NCBI RefSeq assembly: GCF_019733355.1
Contig: NZ_JAIHLQ010000014.1
Span: forward strand, 102,283 to 166,282
Source of the DNA: Pseudomonas baetica
GTDB taxonomy: Bacteria > Pseudomonadota > Gammaproteobacteria > Pseudomonadales > Pseudomonadaceae
Length of the DNA stretch: 64,000 nt
Reading direction: 5' to 3'
The notes beneath the pieces are model-generated. The model saw nothing but the letters and a program-made list of their open reading frames with translations. It did not search any database and was not told the origin of the DNA. Below, piece after piece: positions 63,848 through 64,000 of this stretch; positions within the stretch are counted from its first letter, which is position 1; each line of letters begins with the position of its first letter. The position numbers and the translations under genes are program-made.

Positions 63848-64000
63848 ATCGAGTAGGAGGCGGATTCACATCCGCCGTCCTCTCACACCACCGTACGTAC
63901 GGTTCCGTATACGGCGGTTCAGGTTATACGGTTAAGTCGGTTTATCGTGTCCAGTATCGAGACCAGGCCGAGGTTGTCCCATCGTTTCTTCGCCAGCGCC
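63848..64000 (-). mobile_element. 3' end of a probable group II intron (5' part outside window)
   Basis: On the minus strand a domain-V-like hairpin lies at 63918-63887 (ACCGCCGTA ... ACGTACGGTGGT, with CGC near the base and a GAAC-capped upper stem). It is followed by GTGTGAGAGG, a domain-VI-like hairpin at 63876-63859 (GGCGGAT/ATCCGCC) and CTCCTACTCGAT, which resembles the 3' boundary of bacterial group II introns. The inferred end is near 63848, 13 nt after the stop of the VirJ-like gene. The rest lies beyond the window. Confidence 0.65.
63919..64000 (-). CDS. Possible C-terminal end of the intron-encoded maturase (partial)
   Basis: An open minus-strand frame enters from the right edge and ends just before the domain-V hairpin: ALAKKRWDNLGLVSILDTIN followed by RLNRIT and a stop. 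Its place directly before domain V fits an intron-encoded reverse transcriptase only if the ORF extends unusually close to that domain. Too short to identify. Confidence 0.25.
   Translation of the reverse strand, partial: ALAKKRWDNLGLVSILDTINRLNRIT

Overview
The window is chromosomal DNA of a fluorescent pseudomonad (Pseudomonas fluorescens group). The evidence is the gene content (braCDEFG, a QuiP-type acylase, mprF with a VirJ/AcvB partner, AmpG, dinB, dcd), high GC with Pseudomonas-like codon use, and eight copies of the Pseudomonas REP palindrome (core GCGGGCTTGCTCGCGAA), seven of them paired as REPINs. No prophage, CRISPR array or intact insertion sequence is visible. The right edge cuts into what looks like the 3' end of a group II intron.

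Layout. 1-562: 5' part of a hydroxyisobutyrate-dehydrogenase-type reductase. 761-2962: a large orphan tubulin/FtsZ-superfamily GTPase. 3258-3563: DUF2288 gene. 3916-8916: braC and braDEFG, a complete branched-chain amino-acid ABC importer. 9096-12072: two secreted halovibrin/DUF2599-like paralogues with one and two C-terminal modules. 12298-14741: a four-gene bufferin operon (DUF2282 precursor, DUF692 MNIO enzyme, DUF2063 partner, DoxX), i.e. a copper-linked RiPP. 14782-16349: a LysR regulator, probably frameshifted at its C-terminus, divergent from a short-chain dehydrogenase. 16409-18773: lipoprotein and FAD oxidoreductase. 18893-21429: cysteine-synthase-fold enzyme and nhaA. 21609-22221: decayed bacteriocin-like locus. 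22308-30936 (minus strand): glycine-zipper lipoprotein, pdxH, an OmpA protein with a histone-H1-like tail, serine hydrolase, GH50-like glycosidase, dinG. 31036-36893: CopD-like protein, collagen-like exported protein with DUF1145, two OmpA lipoproteins, a small cluster with two SEC-C proteins, isochorismatase-like protein. 37106-39556: quiP. 39743-50211: the four genes of the ligase-associated DNA-damage-response set (exonuclease, ATP-dependent ligase, DEXH helicase, PdeM nuclease), split in the middle by a histidine-type ABC importer (hisJQM, desuccinylase, hisP). 50252-58966: small Pro-rich protein, dcd, cold-shock protein, DUF481 protein, alkyltransferase-like protein, ampG, proS, lipoprotein, dinB. 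59247-59621: two tandem initiator tRNA genes, each with its own promoter and terminator. 59900-63834: mprF and its alanyl-PG hydrolase partner. 63848-64000: group II intron end.

Functional themes are nutrient import (Bra, His), envelope and lipid modification (MprF/VirJ, AmpG, several OmpA-like and other lipoproteins), copper and metal handling (bufferin operon, CopD-like protein, His/SEC-C mini-protein) and DNA repair (ligase-associated set, DinG, DinB, alkyltransferase-like protein). The least explained items are the tubulin-like protein, the DUF2599 pair, the OmpA/H1 chimera, the exported collagen-like protein and the low-complexity insert inside the GH50-like enzyme. Start codons were chosen from Shine-Dalgarno spacing and family N-termini; function calls come from recognised family motifs, not from database searches.
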